A program made the position numbers and the translations under genes. Source: Rhodobacter sp. (GTDB lineage Bacteria; Pseudomonadota; Alphaproteobacteria; Rhodobacterales; Rhodobacteraceae). Taken from it: a stretch of 64,000 nt of DNA. This document shows, piece after piece, positions 27,156 through 36,021 of the stretch (within the stretch, counting starts at the first letter, position 1; the number at the start of each line of letters is the position of its first letter). Location: contig JACKKF010000004.1 in NCBI GenBank assembly GCA_020637555.1, forward strand, positions 124,001-188,000. The letters are read 5' to 3'. The notes under the pieces were generated by a model. That model saw only the letters and a list, made by a program, of their open reading frames with translations, made no database searches and was not told the origin of the DNA.

Positions 27156-28940
27156 ATGACCGACGTTTCGCAGGCCCAGGACCGGGCGACCTCGCGCAGG
27201 ATGGGTTCGCTGGCCGGGTTGTGGCCGTTTCTCAGACCGTATCGCGGCCTGCTGATCGGGGCCTTGCTGTCCTTGGTGCTGACGGCCTCGGTCTCGCTGG
27301 CGCTGCCCATGGCGGTGCGCCGCGTGGTGGATGGCTTCGGCTCGGGCGAGTTGCAGCTTCTGAACGAATATTTCGTGGCCGCGCTGGCGCTTGCGGCGCT
27401 GCTCGCGCTGGGAACGGGGCTGCGCTATTACATGGTGACGCGGTTGGGCGAACGGGTGGTCGCCGACCTGCGCGAGGCGCTTTTCGCCCGCGTCATCGCC
27501 ATGTCCCCCGCCTTTTTCGAGCGCATCCTGTCCGGCGAGGTGTTGTCGCGGCTGACCACCGACACCACGCTGATCCAGTCGATCGTGGGGTCGTCCGTGT
27601 CGGTCGCCTTGCGCAATATCCTCATGCTGCTGGGCGGATTGGTGCTGCTGGGGCTGACCTCGGCCAAGTTGACGGGATTGGTGCTGTTGCTGGTGCCGGC
27701 CGTGATCATTCCCATCGTCACGCTGGGGCGCAGACTGCGCACGCTGTCGCGCCAGAACCAGGACTGGATTGCCGCCAGCAGCGGTCACGCGGCCGAGGCT
27801 CTCTCGGCCGCCCAGACGGTGCAGGCCTTTACGCACGAGGCGCAGTCCATCGACAGCTTCACCACCGTCACCGAAAAGAGCTTTGACATCGCCATGTCCC
27901 GCATCGCCACCCGGGCGGTGATGACCGTGCTGATCATCGCGCTGGTGTTTTCGGGCATCGTCGGGGTGCTGTGGGTCGGTGCGCTGGACGTGCGCGCCGG
28001 CACCATGAGCATCGGCGAACTGGTGCAGTTCGTGATCTATTCGGTGCTGGTCGCGGGATCGGTCGGTGCCCTGAGCGAGATCTGGGGCGAGTTGCAGCGC
28101 GCTGCGGGCGCGACCGAACGTCTGGTCGAATTGTTGCAGGCAACCGATGCGGTGCAGGATCCCCTGTCTCCCGCCGCGTTGCCGGTCCCGGTTCAGGGTG
28201 CCGTCGCCTTCCAGGATGTGCGCTTTCACTATCCCTCGCGGCCGACGCAATCGGCGCTGGACGGCGTTACCCTGTCGGTGAAACCCGGCGAGACGGTGGC
28301 GCTGGTCGGCCCCTCGGGTGCGGGCAAATCGACGATGATCCAGCTTCTGCTGCGCTTCTACGATCCGCAGCAGGGCGTGATCCGGCTGGACGGCACCGAC
28401 TTGCGCGACCTGACCCGACAGGACCTGCGCGGCGCGGTGTCGCTGGTGCCGCAGGACCCGGTGATCTTCGCCACCACCGCGCGCGAGAACATCCGGTTTG
28501 GCCGCCCTGATGCCACCGACGCGCAGATCGAGGAGGCCGCGCGCGCCGCCGCGGCGCATGACTTCATCGTCGCGCTGCCGGACGGCTACGAAACCCAACT
28601 GGGCGAACGCGGCGTGATGCTGTCGGGTGGCCAGAAACAGCGCATCGCCATTGCCCGGGCCATCCTGCGCGATGCGCCGGTCCTGTTGCTGGACGAGGCC
28701 ACCTCGGCGCTGGATGCCGAAAGCGAACGGCTGGTCCAGCAGGCGGTGGAGCGCCTGTCGCAGGGGCGCACCACGCTGGTTGTCGCCCACCGGTTGGCAA
28801 CCGTGCGCAAGGCCGACCGCATCGTGGTGTTCGAGGCCGGCCGCATCGCTGCCGAGGGAACCCATGCCGAACTGGTGGCGCAGGGCGGGCTGTATGCGCG
28901 CCTTGCCCGGTTGCAGTTCACCGATGGCGCCGAGGACTGA
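27156..28940 (+). CDS. ABC exporter (fused membrane and ATPase domains)
   Basis: A 594-residue half-transporter of the MsbA/BmrA type: six membrane helices in the first 330 residues, then an ABC ATPase domain with Walker A GPSGAGKST, signature LSGGQKQRIAIARA and Walker B LLLDEATSALD. It would homodimerise and export lipids, drugs or peptides; the substrate is unknown. I chose ATG 27156 with GGAAAGG upstream over a TTG at 27141. The stop codon abuts that of the convergent dehydrogenase gene with no base between. The 269-base region upstream holds no gene I can see. Confidence 0.92.
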   Translation: MTDVSQAQDRATSRRMGSLAGLWPFLRPYRGLLIGALLSLVLTASVSLALPMAVRRVVDGFGSGELQLLNEYFVAALALAALLALGTGLRYYMVTRLGERVVADLREALFARVIAMSPAFFERILSGEVLSRLTTDTTLIQSIVGSSVSVALRNILMLLGGLVLLGLTSAKLTGLVLLLVPAVIIPIVTLGRRLRTLSRQNQDWIAASSGHAAEALSAAQTVQAFTHEAQSIDSFTTVTEKSFDIAMSRIATRAVMTVLIIALVFSGIVGVLWVGALDVRAGTMSIGELVQFVIYSVLVAGSVGALSEIWGELQRAAGATERLVELLQATDAVQDPLSPAALPVPVQGAVAFQDVRFHYPSRPTQSALDGVTLSVKPGETVALVGPSGAGKSTMIQLLLRFYDPQQGVIRLDGTDLRDLTRQDLRGAVSLVPQDPVIFATTARENIRFGRPDATDAQIEEAARAAAAHDFIVALPDGYETQLGERGVMLSGGQKQRIAIARAILRDAPVLLLDEATSALDAESERLVQQAVERLSQGRTTLVVAHRLATVRKADRIVVFEAGRIAAEGTHAELVAQGGLYARLARLQFTDGAED

Positions 28941-29816
28941 TTACCGGGTCGGAACCGGCGTCTCGCCGCGATAGTCGTAAAAGCCGCGCTTGGTCTTGCG
29001 ACCCAGCCAGCCGGCCTCGACATATTTGGTCAGCAGCGGGCAGGGGCGATACTTGGTATCCGCCAGCCCGTCATGCAGCACGTTCATGATGGCGAGACAG
29101 GTATCCAGCCCGATGAAATCTGCCAGCTCCAGCGGGCCCATCGGGTGGTTCGCGCCCAGTTTCAGCGACTCGTCGATGGATTTGACGCTGCCGACCCCCT
29201 CGTAAAGCGTATAGACCGCCTCGTTGATCATCGGCATCAGGATGCGATTGACGATGAAGGCCGGAAAATCCTCGGCCGAGGCGGCTGTCTTGCCCAGTTT
29301 TTCCACCACGCCCAGCAGGGTCTGATAGGTGTCCTCGTCGGTGGCGATCCCGCGGATCAGTTCGACCAGTTGCATCACGGGCACCGGGTTCATGAAGTGG
29401 AACCCCATGAAACGCTCGGGTCTGTCGGTGCGGCTGGCCAGACGGGTGATCGAGATCGACGACGTGTTCGAGGTCAGGATCGTCGTGGGTTTCAGATGGG
29501 GCAGCAGGTCCTCGAAGATCGCCTGCTTGACCATCTCGCGTTCCGTCGCGGCCTCGATCACCAGATCGGTGGGGCCGACATCGGCCAGCCGGGTGGTGGT
29601 GCGGATGCGCGCCATCGCGGCGTCCTTGTCCTCGGCGCTCAGCTTGCCGCGCTGAAGCTGCCGCTCCAGGTTCCGGTCGATCAGTGCCAGGGCCTTGGAC
29701 AGGGCCTCGTCCGAGATGTCGTTGAGCACAACGTCAAAGCCTGCCAAGGCAAAGACATGGGCGATCCCGTTGCCCATCTGCCCCGCGCCCACGATGCCCA
29801 CGCTCTTGATGTCCAT
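28941..29816 (-). CDS. 3-hydroxybutyryl-CoA dehydrogenase
   Basis: A 291-residue NAD-dependent dehydrogenase with an N-terminal Rossmann motif (GAGQMGNGIA), the conserved 'GFHFMNPVPVMQLVE' containing the catalytic-pair region, and 'GANHPMGPLELADFIGLD' in the C-terminal domain. It oxidises 3-hydroxybutyryl-CoA to acetoacetyl-CoA or the reverse, linking butyrate, PHB and ethylmalonyl-CoA routes. The start before DIKSVGIVGA is preferred over an ATG four codons upstream. It lies about 0.9 kb downstream of etfBA on the same strand, a frequent alphaproteobacterial arrangement. Confidence 0.94.
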   Translation of the reverse strand: MDIKSVGIVGAGQMGNGIAHVFALAGFDVVLNDISDEALSKALALIDRNLERQLQRGKLSAEDKDAAMARIRTTTRLADVGPTDLVIEAATEREMVKQAIFEDLLPHLKPTTILTSNTSSISITRLASRTDRPERFMGFHFMNPVPVMQLVELIRGIATDEDTYQTLLGVVEKLGKTAASAEDFPAFIVNRILMPMINEAVYTLYEGVGSVKSIDESLKLGANHPMGPLELADFIGLDTCLAIMNVLHDGLADTKYRPCPLLTKYVEAGWLGRKTKRGFYDYRGETPVPTR

Positions 29817-29960
29817 GCCTGTCCCCATCTGCTGTTCGAGGCGACCTTATGCGGCAGGATGCGACTGGCGCAAGTCCCCGTCCGCTTTGGCGGCGACGGT
29901 AAGAGGATTGTAAGTTTTCCGCGCAACAATGGCTGCGGGTGAAAATTTGGGAAGGGTGCC

Positions 29961-30620
29961 ATGCAACAATGTCTGCATGACAAGTCCGGCGGACTTTCGC
30001 GTCCAGCCGTGCACGGGCGCGTGCCGGGGCACAGGCCGATCCGGCACAGGGGGCTGATGCTGATCGGTCCGCGTGGCGGGGGGCGCCTGACGCCGGCGGT
30101 CTCGCGGCGGGCGCTGGACCGGCTGCTGGTGCCAGCGGCCCAGGTCGAGGGGGTGGACATGCATCTTGCCGACCCCGATCTGACCCTGGCGGCCGAGGAC
30201 GCCTGCGCCTTTGTGCTGGTGCTGCCGCCCCTGGGCAACCTGTCGAACCCGTTCTATTCGGTGCACCCGCGCCGCAACGACCGCTTTGTCGCGGCCCGTC
30301 CCGCGCTGAAGGCCCTGTTCCCCGAGGTGGACTTTGCCGCCATCGCCTTTACCGGACACGCCCTGGGAACCCTCGCAGGGACGTGCCCCGACCGCTTTGC
30401 CGAGGTGCGCAAGGTGCTGGCCGCTCTCTGGGCGACACGCATGCGGCTGCTGCTGGAGCGCCTGCCAGTCCGGGGGGTGCTGATCGACCTGCCGGGCCCG
30501 GGTTGGCTGCCCCGCCCGCCGATCCCCGGCGAGGGGCGTCGCAGGGTGTGGATCGACCCCGACGATCGTGACGCAGGGGCCGATGTCTTGCGCCATCGCC
30601 TGGGCGGTCGGTCCCGGTGA
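29961..30620 (+). CDS. DUF6473 family protein, shortened at the N-terminus
   Basis: A 219-residue protein with the family core 'GNLSNPFYSVHPRRNDRF' and 'EVDFAAIAFTGHALGTL', which I recognise from DUF6473 proteins of Rhodobacteraceae. Full-length members usually start with a longer region before the nucleotide-like 'GG' segment; that region is missing or altered here. The ATG at 29961 has GGAAGGG 4 bases upstream. An internal start at 30057 is possible. The family function is unknown. It is divergent from the 3-hydroxybutyryl-CoA dehydrogenase gene. Confidence 0.65.
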   Translation: MQQCLHDKSGGLSRPAVHGRVPGHRPIRHRGLMLIGPRGGGRLTPAVSRRALDRLLVPAAQVEGVDMHLADPDLTLAAEDACAFVLVLPPLGNLSNPFYSVHPRRNDRFVAARPALKALFPEVDFAAIAFTGHALGTLAGTCPDRFAEVRKVLAALWATRMRLLLERLPVRGVLIDLPGPGWLPRPPIPGEGRRRVWIDPDDRDAGADVLRHRLGGRSR

Positions 30621-30675
30621 CAGAAAACGGCCCGCCTTGCCGGGCGGACCGTCGCGTATTTCCGGCGTTTCCCGG

Positions 30676-30699
30676 GTAGGGTGCGTGCAAGCACGCACC
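30676..30699. repeat. Palindromic REP-like element after etfA
   Basis: GTAGGGTGCGTGC-AA-GCACGCACC, an intergenic palindrome 9 bases beyond the etfA stop. It matches the element at 5486-5510 inside pyc in 22 positions. It may act as the etfA transcript end, although it lacks a T-run. Confidence 0.65.
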
Positions 30700-30707
30700 T
30701 TACGGGG

Positions 30708-31634
30708 TCACAGCTTTTCGGTCAGCTCCGGCACGGCCTGGAACAGGTCCGCGACCAGGCCGTAGTCGGCGACCTGGAATATCGGCGCCTCTTCGTCCTT
30801 GTTGATCGCGACGATCACCTTGGAATCCTTCATCCCGGCGAGGTGCTGGATCGCGCCCGAGATGCCGACCGCGACATAGAGGTCCGGCGCCACGACCTTG
30901 CCGGTCTGGCCGACCTGCCAGTCGTTCGGCGCAAAGCCCGAGTCGACCGCCGCGCGCGAGGCGCCCACCGCCGCGCCCAGCTTGTCCGCCAGGCCCTCGA
31001 TGATCTTGAAGTTCTCTTCCGAGCCGACACCACGGCCGCCCGACACGACGATCCCGGCCGAGGTCAGTTCCGGACGGTCCGAGGCCGCCACCTTGTCCTC
31101 GATCCAGGACGACAGGCCCGGATTGGCTGCGGCCGAGGCGCTTTCGACAGGCGCCGCGGCCTGCTCGCCCGCCGCCTCGAAGGTCGAGGTGCGGATCGTC
31201 ACGACCTTGACGCCGTCCGACGATTTCACCGTCTGGATCGCGTTGCCGGCGTAGATCGGGCGCTCGAACGTGTCGGCGTCGACGACGCCCGTCACATCCG
31301 AGATCACCATCACGTCGAGCAGCGCGGCCACGCGCGGCAGCACGTTCTTCGCGTCCGTCGTCGCCGGCGCGACGATGTGCGAATAGCCACCCGCCAGCGA
31401 CACGATCAGCGCCGCGGTCGGTTCCGCCAGCCGGTGGCCCAGCGAGGCATCCTCGGCCACCAGCACCTTGGCCACACCGGCGATGGTCGCCGCTTCCGCG
31501 CCCGCGGCGGCGGCCGAGGCCCCCGCGCACAGCACGGTCACGTCCCCCAGCGCCTTGGCCGCCGTCACCGCCTTGGCGGTCGCATCGCGCGACAGCGCGC
31601 CATCGGTCACTTCACCCAGCAGAAGAACGGCCAT
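30708..31634 (-). CDS. etfA: Electron transfer flavoprotein alpha subunit
   Basis: A 308-residue EtfA with the C-terminal FAD-binding motif 'SGGRGVGSEENFKIIEGLA' and 'VGISGAIQHLAGMKDSKVI'. With EtfB it collects electrons from acyl-CoA dehydrogenases (two are encoded at 58.8-62 kb) and passes them to ETF-ubiquinone oxidoreductase, not in the window. Its ATG overlaps the etfB stop by one base (TGATG), giving coupled translation. Confidence 0.97.
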   Translation of the reverse strand: MAVLLLGEVTDGALSRDATAKAVTAAKALGDVTVLCAGASAAAAGAEAATIAGVAKVLVAEDASLGHRLAEPTAALIVSLAGGYSHIVAPATTDAKNVLPRVAALLDVMVISDVTGVVDADTFERPIYAGNAIQTVKSSDGVKVVTIRTSTFEAAGEQAAAPVESASAAANPGLSSWIEDKVAASDRPELTSAGIVVSGGRGVGSEENFKIIEGLADKLGAAVGASRAAVDSGFAPNDWQVGQTGKVVAPDLYVAVGISGAIQHLAGMKDSKVIVAINKDEEAPIFQVADYGLVADLFQAVPELTEKL

Positions 31635-32395
31635 CAGATCACCCCCGCTTCGTCTTTCAGTTTCGCGATCAGCTCGTCGACCGAACCGACCTTCACCCCC
31701 GCCTTGCGCGCGGCAGGCTCCGAGGTCTTGACCACGCTCAGCCGCGGCGTGACATCGACGCCGTAATCGGCGGGCGTCTTTTCATCCAGCGGCTTCTTCT
31801 TGGCCTTCATGATGTTCGGCAGCGACGCATAGCGCGGCTCGTTCAGGCGCAGGTCGACGGTGATGATCGCGGGCATCGCCACTTCGATCGTCTGCAGGCC
31901 GCCGTCCACCTCGCGGGTGACTTTCGCCTTGTCGCCGGCGATCTCCAGCTCGGACGCGAAGGTGCCCTGCGACCAGCCGAGCAGCGCGGAAAGCATCTGG
32001 CCGGTGGCGTTCATGTCGTTGTCGATCGCCTGCTTGCCGGCCAGAACCAGACCCGGCTCTTCGTCCTTGACCACCGCGGCCAGCAGCTTCGCCACGGCGA
32101 GCGGTTCGATATCCTGATGCACGTCATCGGCGGCAACGATCAGGATCGCCCGGTCCGCGCCCATCGCCAGCGCCGTGCGCAGCGTTTCCTGCGCCTGTTT
32201 CACGCCGATCGACACCGCGACGACCTCGGAGGCCACGCCTTTTTCCTTCAGGCGGATCGCCTCTTCCACGGCGATCTCGTCGAACGGGTTCATCGACATC
32301 TTCACATTCGCCAGATCGACACCCGACCCGTCCGCCTTCACGCGGACCTTCACGTTGTAGTCGATCACCCGCTTCACGGGCACCAGAACTTTCAT
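31634..32395 (-). CDS. etfB: Electron transfer flavoprotein beta subunit
   Basis: A 253-residue EtfB starting MKVLVPVKRVIDYNVK, with the family signature 'GKQAIDNDMNATGQMLSALLGW' and the AMP-binding region. I chose the ATG at 32395 from this universal start and from GGGAGAG upstream. It forms the soluble heterodimer with EtfA. The 148 bases upstream to the cobalamin adenosyltransferase gene probably hold the promoter. Confidence 0.97.
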   Translation of the reverse strand: MKVLVPVKRVIDYNVKVRVKADGSGVDLANVKMSMNPFDEIAVEEAIRLKEKGVASEVVAVSIGVKQAQETLRTALAMGADRAILIVAADDVHQDIEPLAVAKLLAAVVKDEEPGLVLAGKQAIDNDMNATGQMLSALLGWSQGTFASELEIAGDKAKVTREVDGGLQTIEVAMPAIITVDLRLNEPRYASLPNIMKAKKKPLDEKTPADYGVDVTPRLSVVKTSEPAARKAGVKVGSVDELIAKLKDEAGVI

Positions 32396-32543
32396 CGGCG
32401 ACACTCTCCCTTGCTCGCGGCCCTCGGGCGAACCCGGGGGCGGATTGGATGCTGACCCGTTTCCTAGCCTCTCTGCGGCGCGGAAAACAGGGGAAAAACG
32501 ACACTCAGCGCCATGGGGACGCCGCGTCGGAACCGCGTTAGCG

Positions 32544-33116
32544 TCAACGATTGGCGCCTGGCACCCAGAGCACGTCGCCCGCGCCATCGCCGTTGGCGCT
32601 GCGGCTGGCGACAAAGAACCAATCCGACAGACGGTTCAGATAGCGCACGGCGGCGGGCGTGACGTCACCGTCGCGGGCCAGGGCGACGGCCAGACGCTCG
32701 GCCCGGCGCGACACCGTGCGGCACAGATGCAGATGCGCGGCCAGTGCCGTCCCGCCGGGCAGCACGAAACTGCGCAACGGCGCAAGCGCGGCATTCATGG
32801 CGTCGATCTCGGCCTCGAGCCGGTCAACCTGGGCGTCGGCCATGCGCAGCGGGGGGTAGTCCGCCGTGGCATCGCCGGCCAGATCGGGGCGGCACAGGTC
32901 CGCGCCCAGATCGAACAGGTCGTTCTGGATGCGCGCAAGGGCTGTGTCCATCTCGCCGGTGCTGTGCAGCCGGGCCAGGCCCACGGTCGCGTTCGTCTCG
33001 TCCACGGTGCCATAGGCTTCGACTCGCAAGGCGTCCTTGGGCACGCGGCTGCCGTTGCCCAACGCGGTTTCGCCCTTGTCGCCGGTGCGGGTGTAGATCT
33101 TGTTCAGGACAACCAT
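32544..33116 (-). CDS. PduO-type cob(I)alamin adenosyltransferase
   Basis: A 190-residue ATP:cob(I)alamin adenosyltransferase of the PduO/MMAB family: N-terminal ATP-binding 'YTRTGDKGETALGNGSR', 'VEAYGTVDETNA' and C-terminal 'RYLNRLSDWFFVASR'. It makes adenosylcobalamin, the cofactor of methylmalonyl-CoA mutase and ethylmalonyl-CoA mutase, which fits the propionate gene prpE nearby. It follows the small HIG1-like gene by 8 bases. Confidence 0.94.
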   Translation of the reverse strand: MVVLNKIYTRTGDKGETALGNGSRVPKDALRVEAYGTVDETNATVGLARLHSTGEMDTALARIQNDLFDLGADLCRPDLAGDATADYPPLRMADAQVDRLEAEIDAMNAALAPLRSFVLPGGTALAAHLHLCRTVSRRAERLAVALARDGDVTPAAVRYLNRLSDWFFVASRSANGDGAGDVLWVPGANR

Positions 33117-33124
33117 CGGTCCGC

Positions 33125-33331
33125 TCAGCCCCGGTGCCGCAGATAGGCAAAGGCGACGATGACGATCACCGCCACGAACTGCGCACCCAGTCGCCAGCGC
33201 ATGATCTTGTTGGCGTTGCGCTTGTTGAATTCGCCGCCACGGGCAAAGCTGCCGACGCCGAACAACAGGATGCCCAGCACGATCAGCGACAGGACGGCAG
33301 CGAGGATGAAAAGCGGATCGTTGAGTAGCAT
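33125..33331 (-). CDS. Twin-transmembrane HIG1-domain-like protein
   Basis: A 68-residue protein with two membrane helices (residues about 8-28 and 48-64) joined by a basic loop 'RGGEFNKRNANKIMRWRL', the hallmark of the HIG_1_N family. Mitochondrial relatives modulate cytochrome c oxidase; bacterial members may do likewise. It is the first gene of a unit with the cobalamin adenosyltransferase, an arrangement common in Rhodobacteraceae. Biological role not proven. Confidence 0.85.
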   Translation of the reverse strand: MLLNDPLFILAAVLSLIVLGILLFGVGSFARGGEFNKRNANKIMRWRLGAQFVAVIVIVAFAYLRHRG

Positions 33332-33404
33332 GGCGCCCTCCGTTTGGTTGCCCCTGACTTAACGTCCCGGCGTCAGAAAACCAGAGGCAAGTTCGTCGCG
33401 CCCC

Positions 33405-34241
33405 CTATTGCCGGGCCAGAATCGCGGCCAGCGCGCGGTCCGGCAGCAGGCGGATGGCCCAGGCCATCAGCGCGCTGGGCACGGTGACGGTGTAGCGCGG
33501 GCGCGGATCGGGCTGTTCCAGCGCCTTGACCAGCACCCGGGCGACGGCCTCGGGGCCCAGTTCCCAGCGGTCCTTTGGTCCGCCCTGATAGAGACGCTGC
33601 AACAGGCTGTCCTCATACTGGGCGCGCCGGGGACTGTTTTTCCAATCCACCCAGCGTTCGAAATGGGGGATGGAATTCACGCGGATCTTCGACGCGATGG
33701 GACCGGGCTGGATCAGAACCACCTTGAGCGGCGTGTCCGCCAGTTCCAGTTGCAGAATGCGGCTGAGCCCCTCGATCGCGAATTTCGAGGTGCCATAAGC
33801 GCCCCGCCAGCGATAGGGCGTGAAGCCCAGAACCGAGGAATTCTGCACGATGCGACCGTGGCCCTGCGCCCGCATCACGGGGATCACGCGGCGGGTCAGC
33901 TCGTGCCAGCCCAGCACGTTGACTTGCAGGATGTCACGCAGCGCAGCGGTCGGCAGGTCCTCGACCGCGCCGGGGCAGGCATGGGCGCCGTTGTTGAACA
34001 GCGCGTCCAGCCGCCCGCCGGTTGCGGACAGCACCGCATCCAGCCCGGAGGCGATGCTGGCCTCATCGGCGTAGTCGATGCGCGGGGTTTCGAACCCCTC
34101 GGCGGCCAGACGGTCGCAATCGGCCTGCTGGCGGCATGAGGCAAAGACACGCCAGCCCCGGGCACGCAGCGCGTGGGCGCAATGATACCCGATCCCCGAG
34201 GAACACCCGGTGATCAGCAGGGAACGGCGCGTGTCGGTCAT
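33405..34241 (-). CDS. SDR family oxidoreductase in the Hpt/NtrC-type operon
   Basis: A 278-residue classical SDR: TGCSSGIG nucleotide-binding loop, NNGA in place of the usual NNAG, and the catalytic 'YGTSK' Tyr/Lys pair. The C-terminal extension with a hydrophobic tail (ALMAWAIRLLPDRALAAIL) suggests membrane association, as in many lipid-acting SDRs. Its ATG overlaps the stop of the sigma-54 regulator gene by one base, so it belongs to that operon. The substrate is unknown. Confidence 0.85.
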   Translation of the reverse strand: MTDTRRSLLITGCSSGIGYHCAHALRARGWRVFASCRQQADCDRLAAEGFETPRIDYADEASIASGLDAVLSATGGRLDALFNNGAHACPGAVEDLPTAALRDILQVNVLGWHELTRRVIPVMRAQGHGRIVQNSSVLGFTPYRWRGAYGTSKFAIEGLSRILQLELADTPLKVVLIQPGPIASKIRVNSIPHFERWVDWKNSPRRAQYEDSLLQRLYQGGPKDRWELGPEAVARVLVKALEQPDPRPRYTVTVPSALMAWAIRLLPDRALAAILARQ

Positions 34242-35644
34242 CACCCCTCGTCGGCTTTGGCCCAGGCTTCGCGCTTGCGATAGAGGGTCGAGGCCGAGAC
34301 GTCCAGTTCCCGCGCCGCCTTTGGCACGGAATCGCCGTGACGGGCGAGGGCATCCTCGATCACGATGCGTTCGATCTGCGCCAGGGTGCGCCCGGCCAGA
34401 TCGCCCAGCGACAGGCCCGTGCGCTCGCCCGTGCTGGGGGCAGGGGCCGCGCGGGTGGCCAGCAGATCGGGTGGCAGCATCTCGGGCGTGACCTGGGGGC
34501 CATCGTTCAGCACCACCACATTGCGCAGCACGTTGATCAGTTGCCGCACGTTGCCCGGCCAGGGCAAGGTGCGGAACAGGTCGCGCACCCGGGGGGCCAG
34601 CCCCTGGAAGTCGTGGTTTTCCTCGCGCCCCATCTGGGTGATCAGGGCTTCGGCGATCTCGTTGACGTCGTCACCCCGCTCGCGCAGCGGGGGCAGATGG
34701 ATCGGCACCACATGCAGGCGGTAATACAGATCCTCGCGGAACCGGCCCAGGCGCACTTCCTCGGCCGGGTCGCGGTTGGTTGCGCAGATGATGCGCACAT
34801 TGACCTTGCGCGGGCGTGTCGCGCCCACCGGCGTGATGGTCGAGGTTTGCAGGAACCGCAGCAGCTTTGTCTGCAGGTTGAGATCCATTTCGCAGATCTC
34901 GTCCAGGAACAGCGTTCCGCCATCTGCCGCCGCCGCCGCGCCCATCTTGTCAGAGATCGCGCCGGTGAACGAGCCGCGCAGGTGGCCGAACACCTCGGAT
35001 TCCAGCAGGTCAACCGGAATGGCGCCACAGTTCAAGGCCACGAACGGGCCCGTCGCGCGGGCCGAGGCCTGATGCACCGCTTCGGCGCAAAGCTCTTTGC
35101 CCGTGCCGCTTTCGCCGGTGATGAACACGGTCGCCATCGAACGCGCGACCGAGCGGATCTTGTCATAGACCGCCAACATCGGTTCGGAATGGCCGATGAA
35201 GGGGGGCAGGACCTGGGGGGCCGGTGCCTCGCCGCGGGGGGCGTGCTGCGCGGGGGGACGGTGGCGCAGCGCCTTGCGCGCGTTCTCGACCGCCGCGATC
35301 AGGCGTTGGTCATCGAACGGTTTGACCAGGAATTCATGCGCGCCGGCGCGCATCATCTCGACCGCCTTGTTGATCGAACCGTTGGCGGTGATGACGATCA
35401 CGCAGGTGTGCGGTTCCGCCACCAGCAGATCGTGCATCACGTCCAGCCCGGCACGGTCGGGCAGCATCAGGTCCAGCAGGACGATGGACGATTTCAGCCG
35501 CTGAAAGGCCGCCGTTCCCTCGGCGGCGGTGCCGCAGGTTTCGACGGTGAAGCCCGCGCGGTTCAGCGCGGCCTTGTAGATCATCTGCAACGAGGGGGTG
35601 TCCTCGATCAGCAGGATGGTGTCCGGGCTCTTTCGTGCGGTCAT
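34241..35644 (-). CDS. NtrC/LuxO-type sigma-54-dependent response regulator
   Basis: A 467-residue protein with three parts: receiver domain (phospho-acceptor Asp58 in 'VLLDLMLPDRAG', K in 'FLVKPFD'), AAA+ domain (Walker A GESGTGKE, Walker B GGTLFLDEI) and a C-terminal Fis-type helix-turn-helix ('SVPKAARELDVSASTLYRK'). The sigma-54 contact loop reads GSFTGA in place of the usual GAFTGA. Its start overlaps the Hpt gene stop by 4 bases. Receiver, AAA+ and HTH order matches LuxO, and the Hpt partner matches LuxU. Targets are unknown. Confidence 0.92.
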   Translation of the reverse strand: MTARKSPDTILLIEDTPSLQMIYKAALNRAGFTVETCGTAAEGTAAFQRLKSSIVLLDLMLPDRAGLDVMHDLLVAEPHTCVIVITANGSINKAVEMMRAGAHEFLVKPFDDQRLIAAVENARKALRHRPPAQHAPRGEAPAPQVLPPFIGHSEPMLAVYDKIRSVARSMATVFITGESGTGKELCAEAVHQASARATGPFVALNCGAIPVDLLESEVFGHLRGSFTGAISDKMGAAAAADGGTLFLDEICEMDLNLQTKLLRFLQTSTITPVGATRPRKVNVRIICATNRDPAEEVRLGRFREDLYYRLHVVPIHLPPLRERGDDVNEIAEALITQMGREENHDFQGLAPRVRDLFRTLPWPGNVRQLINVLRNVVVLNDGPQVTPEMLPPDLLATRAAPAPSTGERTGLSLGDLAGRTLAQIERIVIEDALARHGDSVPKAARELDVSASTLYRKREAWAKADEG

Positions 35645-36021
35645 GCTGCAGGGGTGTCCCCGGCAGCCGCATCGAGACAGGCCAGCACGGCCGCGATCTC
35701 GTGCAGAACGGGTGTCACGATGGCCGCGCGGGCGGCAACCCCCAGGCTTTCGGCGCGCGCGTCCAGGGTGCGGGCCAGGTCCGCCAGCCGTTCGGCCCCC
35801 ACCGTGGCGGCCAGTCCCTTCAACTCATGCGCGGCCCGTCCGACGGCCAGGCCGTCCGTTCCCAGCACCGCCTCATTCAGGCGCCGAAAGTCGGCTTTCA
35901 ACTGCAGGCAGAGAGCGCGGCGCAGCGACGAATCGCCCATGGCGAACAGACGTTCCAGGACCGCCATGTCGATGGCGGAAGGGGTCCGCTGGCCTGGACT
36001 CATATCGAACCAATCATCCAT
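35641..36021 (-). CDS. Histidine phosphotransfer (Hpt) protein, LuxU-like
   Basis: A 126-residue single Hpt domain. The phospho-accepting His65 lies in 'AAHELKGLAATVGA', the standard Hpt motif (HxLKGxxxxxG). It would relay a phosphoryl group to the regulator encoded directly downstream (4-base overlap). No hybrid sensor kinase lies in the window, so the upstream partner must be elsewhere. Confidence 0.9.
   Translation of the reverse strand: MDDWFDMSPGQRTPSAIDMAVLERLFAMGDSSLRRALCLQLKADFRRLNEAVLGTDGLAVGRAAHELKGLAATVGAERLADLARTLDARAESLGVAARAAIVTPVLHEIAAVLACLDAAAGDTPAA

Noticed and set aside
32396..33404. A cobalamin riboswitch near the adenosyltransferase gene
   Set aside because: The upstream gap is under 80 bases and has no B12-box-like sequence.
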